Positions 59,846-64,000 of a stretch of 64,000 bases of DNA are shown here, piece after piece. The first letter of the stretch is position 1. Each line of letters opens with the position of its first letter. The notes beneath the pieces are model-generated. The model searched no databases, had not been told where the DNA came from, and worked only from the letters and a program-made list of their open reading frames with translations. The stretch is from Parietaria judaica (lineage: Eukaryota > Streptophyta > Magnoliopsida > Rosales > Urticaceae), in assembly GCA_954871525.1 (NCBI GenBank), contig OX940868.1, positions 29,259,056-29,323,055 of the forward strand. Direction: 5' to 3'. The position numbers were made by a program, and so were the translations under genes.

Positions 59846-61029
59846 CCTTTTTTTCAATAGAGAATCTCTAATTACGATAGATATCGGTAACGTCCATTCG
59901 TTTTTTTGGTGTTGGGCTCGATTTGATTTCTGAGTAGAGAGATCTTGTGTACTATATAACAACCAACAAAACAAACCACTGTCAGTCATCATGCTTATGT
60001 TACTGAAATCTCGTGTATATCTTCTGCTGTCCGGATTTAGTACCAAAGATTAAAACAAACCGATGTTTGTGTAGATCCGGCTCTTTTTCATTAATGTTGA
60101 TCTCAATTGAATTAAAGCGTCCATTTGTTTAGGTAGGTTGTGCTCTTTTACGCAGACACGTACCCGTTTTTTGTCGCTTAGTTTTATCGCTTAGTCGGTC
60201 CGACCCCTATTTAAATTGGTTTTTTTTTTTTTCTATTAATAGAGATCATCTTTTAACCAAGAAAATGATCCTCGGCTTATTCCATTTCTGTTACCACTAG
60301 GTCGTTCTCATTAATAGAGATCATTTTTCAAGCTTCAACTAATTATCATAAACGACGATCACTACTGAGATGTTAGCATTCTTAGCATTATCCATTTTTG
60401 TTATCACAGCTCTCGTTACTATATTCGCATTCCCGGGCCGTATTGCGACATCACATTTTTGTTTCAATTTCGTTAAGCATACCGCAACCATTGGCCGGTT
60501 ACGTAAGGGGCAAGGTTGGCAGATGTCATTGGAGAATATCTTTCAGAATCTCTGGCAAAGCCCGTTTTGCTATAACGGCTCGTTTGACTAGATCATGTTC
60601 TCGGACCGTAAAATTGTGAGTAAGCAAACAGGCACCCGGAAATGCTTAAATAAGAAGAGCTGATCAGTTGACCAGTAATCTCTTTTTAACAAGAGATGAA
60701 TAATCAAACATATAGCTTAAAACATTGTTAAAACAATATTCAGTCAAAACAATGCAAGAATAATTATCGATAGCATTAGATAGATACCGAATGTTATAAA
60801 ATCTTTTTTTTTTTTTTTCATTTTGAACAACAGTGCAAGCATTAGATAGATACCGAATGTTATAAAATCTTTTTTTTTTTTTTTTCATTTTGAACAACAA
60901 TGCAAGATTGATTAATATTTCTAAAAAAACATATTACATTTCCATAGTCAACACTGTCACGACTCAAAAGTCGGGAACAGGTTTCAACTCAGCACAGAGG
61001 TTATGAACTTATGAAAACCCGTATCATCA
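59846..61029. other. convergent intergenic region between PP2C and A49 genes
   Basis: Contains both 3' untranslated regions. At 60773-60903 a ~65-bp unit (GCATTAGATAGATACCGAATG..., a 14-15 T run, CATTTTGAACAACA) is tandemly duplicated. A word TTAATAGAGATCAT occurs near 60236 and 60311. The open frame at 60370-60591 has no family similarity. Confidence 0.5.
60773..60903. repeat. ~65-bp tandem duplication with T-tract
   Basis: GCATTAGATAGATACCGAAT occurs at about 60773 and 60837. Each copy runs through ATAAAATC, a 14-15 base T-tract and CATTTTGAACAACA(G/A)TGCAAG. The copies differ by about one T and one substitution, so the duplication is recent. Confidence 0.85.
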
Positions 61030-62972
61030 TCATCTCGTACGGCGAGGCTTCTGCCGAAGCGTCGGAAACTGGAGAGGGAGAACAGAAAGAGAAACTACCG
61101 ACCCTATGAGCTTGCAGCCCAAGAGCTTGTAGCGCTCTTTCACGACCCTGTCTTCCATTCTCAGATCCTTTGCTATGTCCTTCATGTCGGTTTCAAATTC
61201 ATCTGCGAAGAGCGTTAAGACCAACACGTAACTGATCAGAAGCTCGTTTTTCTCGGTTGAGAGGCGCTTCGACTCCGTGTTGCCAAACAAGTTCGAGAAT
61301 CTCTGACTTATGATGCTCGGGAACTTGTGGCGCTTAGCAGAGGAAACGCCGTCCATGGAGTGCACGTCCTTGTACTTCACCAAGTGCGTTATGAAGGAGA
61401 ATATACCGGCAAGTCTCAATCTCTCTTTGTCGTCCTGCAAATAACATGGAAGGAGAATAATTTACAAGTCTTATAAGAAATGGAAACGGCTCTAAAAGTA
61501 TATAACACGGACGTACCCTAAAACACAGTAAACAAACCCGAAAAAAAGTTATATAATTAGAATAACTTAGGGAACCACTCCCTCATTTCAATTTTATTAC
61601 GGAGACGGTAAAAGAATAATCATCACGCATTCAGGTACCTTAATCTCCTTCAATTTTTTGATCCTATTGCGAATGAAGCTCGGGTAAGCATCCCAAGATT
61701 GAGCTTCTTCTTCCAGAGCGTAGAAGATATCTTCTAAGAAGCTCCACTCTCCACTGAGGATGATCTTGTCCAGAGGATAAGCTTCCCGTTTAAACGTCGC
61801 AGCAGCATTATACGGTGGAATGTTTCGGTCTACATGGACCGTAACACTTTCGGTGGCCTCTTTGTTCAAACCCTGCTCTTTAATCTTTTCATCGAGAACC
61901 TTTGCCGTTTCGGCATCGTCTTCCTTCCTCAGTTCTTTGATCTTTTGAGCCTGCATCGTTCATCAATATTGGCGCTTAAATACTTTATTTTAAGCACAAC
62001 AAAACAATAATCAACCCAACAGAGCGTTGCACAAACTTATTTTACTTTAATCAGCAAAAACAAAAACAAAATTCTCACCTGTTTCATTGATTTCTTTGTA
62101 CCGTAGAGTTCTGTCAGCTCTCCCATCTTCGCGTACCTCTTTAGCTTGGAGCTCTCTCCATCTTCTATGATTGGACGCTTTTTCGGAGACAAATTGGCCC
62201 CTCGAATCCGCGGTTCCAGTCGGAATATCTGCAAAACAAGACCATTACACCATAGTCACAAAACACACTTACAAAATAACTACATAAATACCCGAACTTC
62301 GAGGCAAAAGACCAAACCGATTTCGATCCACAACAACAAAGTCACCATCAAAATTTAGCTCAACTTCATGGAGCTGGCAGATAATAAAAACCCGAATAAC
62401 CCAGGAATAAGACAGGGAAATTCCCGGTTCTCAATTCCCGGTCCGGGTTACTCAATCACGTCAATCCCAAAACTAACAAAACCCGACAAGCATAAGAAAC
62501 GAAATCCATTTTTTTCGACGCAATGGGCATGGCGAAAAATCATCATCGAAATTCCCAATCAAGTAGCTCAACTTCATCACCATAATCACTCACTACACTC
62601 AACCATCAACGACCAAACAGAAACTCAAGCTTTGAGACCAAAAAACCGAACCGTATTGGAAGCAATCGGGACGATCTTGAGCGTCTGCGCCTCCTTGTCG
62701 AAGACTCCGATGGAGTAGCTGCACTCCTGTTGACCGACCTCGGCTTCGCCGCTGTAGTTGGTCCCGACAAAATCCACCGGGGAATCGCTCGGAGTCACCA
62801 CCACCTGGAGTCTCTTCGTGCGAGTCTTGTGCCTCAGAACCCGAACTCCGACCGGACCGTCACACGAGCCCGGTTCGAAACCGGTCGGGAAGTACCCGAC
62901 GAAAGGTAAGGACTTGTCGGGTCGTTCCCGGATCGTCTCGACCTTGACTGTGAGCTCTTCGTCGGAATCCAT
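61030..62972 (-). CDS. RPA49: DNA-directed RNA polymerase I subunit A49-type (RPA49), 4 exons
   Basis: Exons in transcript order: 62972-62652, 62228-62079, 61950-61639, 61434-61030; 395 residues with consistent phases. The N-terminal ~110 residues form the dimerisation part that pairs with the A34.5-type subunit (GYFPTGFEPGS, then YSIGVFDKEAQTLKIVPIAS). The C-terminal tandem winged-helix region includes NIPPYNAAATFKREAYPLD, YPSFIRNRI, RLAGIFSFITHLVKY, SQRFSNLF and KNELLISYVLVLTLFADEFE. A basic tail follows (LRQKPRRTR). A49 stabilises elongation and initiation of rRNA transcription in the nucleolus. The length is in the family range (~390-440). The gene is convergent with the PP2C gene. No damage is seen. 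Confidence 0.92.
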
Positions 62973-64000
62973 GGAAGGCCGGAGAGAGGGAGCTTGAAGA
63001 GAGAGATAAGGGAAACAAAAACCCTAAACCCTTAACTATGTCAATAAAAAAAGTTCAAAGTGGCAAATGTACCTACTTTATACTCAATTGAGGTGACATA
63101 AATTTGAATTTTTTTCAGTGATTAAAGTATTTAAATTTTATTTTATTTTGATTTAAATGTATCCAATCTACATTAAACTAAAATTTAAATACATTTATTA
63201 TTGAAAAAAGAAATTTAGATCTATATTCCCTAGTTAAATAACGGTGAAACTTAAATATATTTACCATCCGTATCTTATGAAAAAGTAGTCATTTCTATTT
63301 TTTAAGCAATTTGGTATAAACATATAAAAAAAATGTTCAAATACACCTCGTTTGGAGTTTATGTTAGAGAGATACTTTTGGTTTATATATAATTTAACGA
63401 AAATATTGAGTTTGGTATATTAAATTAAATTAATTTATTTAAAAGATTAGTTTTTAATATGCGAAACTGAAAGTAACAATTAAATGCTTTTGAGAAAAAA
63501 TTGTCATAATTTTTTAAATGAGGAGTCGCTATCGGCCAAGGTTACAATGCAATCTTGCATTATTAGATATATACAGTGTAAAAACAAGTGACACTATGGG
63601 CTAAGTTTACGTATGTAATTGTGGCAAGTATTTTACTTCCCATGGGTGTGAACACTTGATGTCTAGGTGAGGTGAATAGTAGTGTTACCACTTGATCAAG
63701 CAAATTTAATTGAGAAAAAATTATCTTAAAAATTGTACATATATCTTTCTTCTTTTTGTTTTATATTGACTTTCTTTTTTGTTATATATAATTTTAAAAC
63801 TTCATAGCTTAATTTTACACCTTCAATAAGTTTGCGAATAGAAGAATTCAATATTACGAGGAAGGATATGATTTTGGCTTATTTAAAGTATTTTATTTTA
63901 AAAATAATATTAAAAAATATGAAACATTTTTATGTAGTTTTTAACATTTTAAAATAATTAAATTGAAAAGTTTACCAGCATTACTTAATCTATACGCATT
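62973..64000. other. RPA49 promoter and AT-rich intergenic DNA
   Basis: A CTCTCT-rich leader with AAACCCTAAACCC lies directly upstream of RPA49, common in promoters of ribosome-biogenesis genes (telo-box-like AAACCCTAA). The remaining ~900 bp is AT-rich and shows no gene or clear repeat before the window ends. Confidence 0.5.

Noticed and set aside
60370..60591. 73-codon frame starting with a hydrophobic stretch
   Set aside because: No conserved domain; it lies in the convergent 3' intergenic region.

Overview
This window is nuclear DNA of a flowering plant, most likely a eudicot. The evidence is split genes with GT-AG introns, AT-rich introns and intergenic DNA, and plant-only families: EPF-like peptide, DUF3511, group A PP2C with an ABA-sensing tryptophan, plant GDSL esterases and single-Myb-histone TRB proteins. 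Many small DNA transposons are also present. I cannot name the species from sequence alone. All exon models were built by hand from splice signals, reading phase and remembered family conservation; none is backed by transcripts.

Layout. 1-14 kb: a small conserved protein with an internal repeat (1331-1925, +), an EPFL secreted peptide gene (4552-5230, +), coatomer zeta (6777-8526, +) and a casein kinase I-like kinase in 14 exons (10347-14112, +). 14-25 kb: a DUF3511 gene (17181-17513, -), a decayed PIF/Harbinger element (19106-20665) and eIF4A (21644-23253, -). The eIF4A gene has a 1.6-kb leader intron filled with about five ~230-bp tandem repeats. 25-36 kb: a Pack-MULE-like element carrying a broken LRR receptor-kinase fragment, a TRB-type gene (Myb + linker-histone fold + coiled coil, -), a short hAT MITE, TIM23 (intronless, -), a tRNA-derived SINE-like insertion with a 16-bp target duplication, and a plastid-derived trnW fragment. 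36-53 kb: four five-exon GDSL esterase/lipase genes, three on the minus strand and one on the plus strand. A METTL2/6/8-type methyltransferase gene with a GC-AG intron sits between the first two. 54-60 kb: a 2.26-kb hAT derivative with a perfect 8-bp target duplication, inserted in the apparent promoter of a HAB1-like PP2C gene. 61-63 kb: an RNA polymerase I A49-type subunit gene (-).

Most genes are independent housekeeping or regulatory genes: vesicle coat, mitochondrial import, translation, Pol I, kinase and phosphatase signalling. The only real gene family cluster is the GDSL array, which shows segmental duplication, exon-block mosaicism and promoter divergence. I found no new multi-gene system. 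The most interesting signals are the hAT insertion that separates ABRE/G-box motifs of the PP2C promoter, the gene-fragment-capturing element at 25.5-26.9 kb, the minisatellite in the eIF4A leader intron and the mosaic GDSL cluster.
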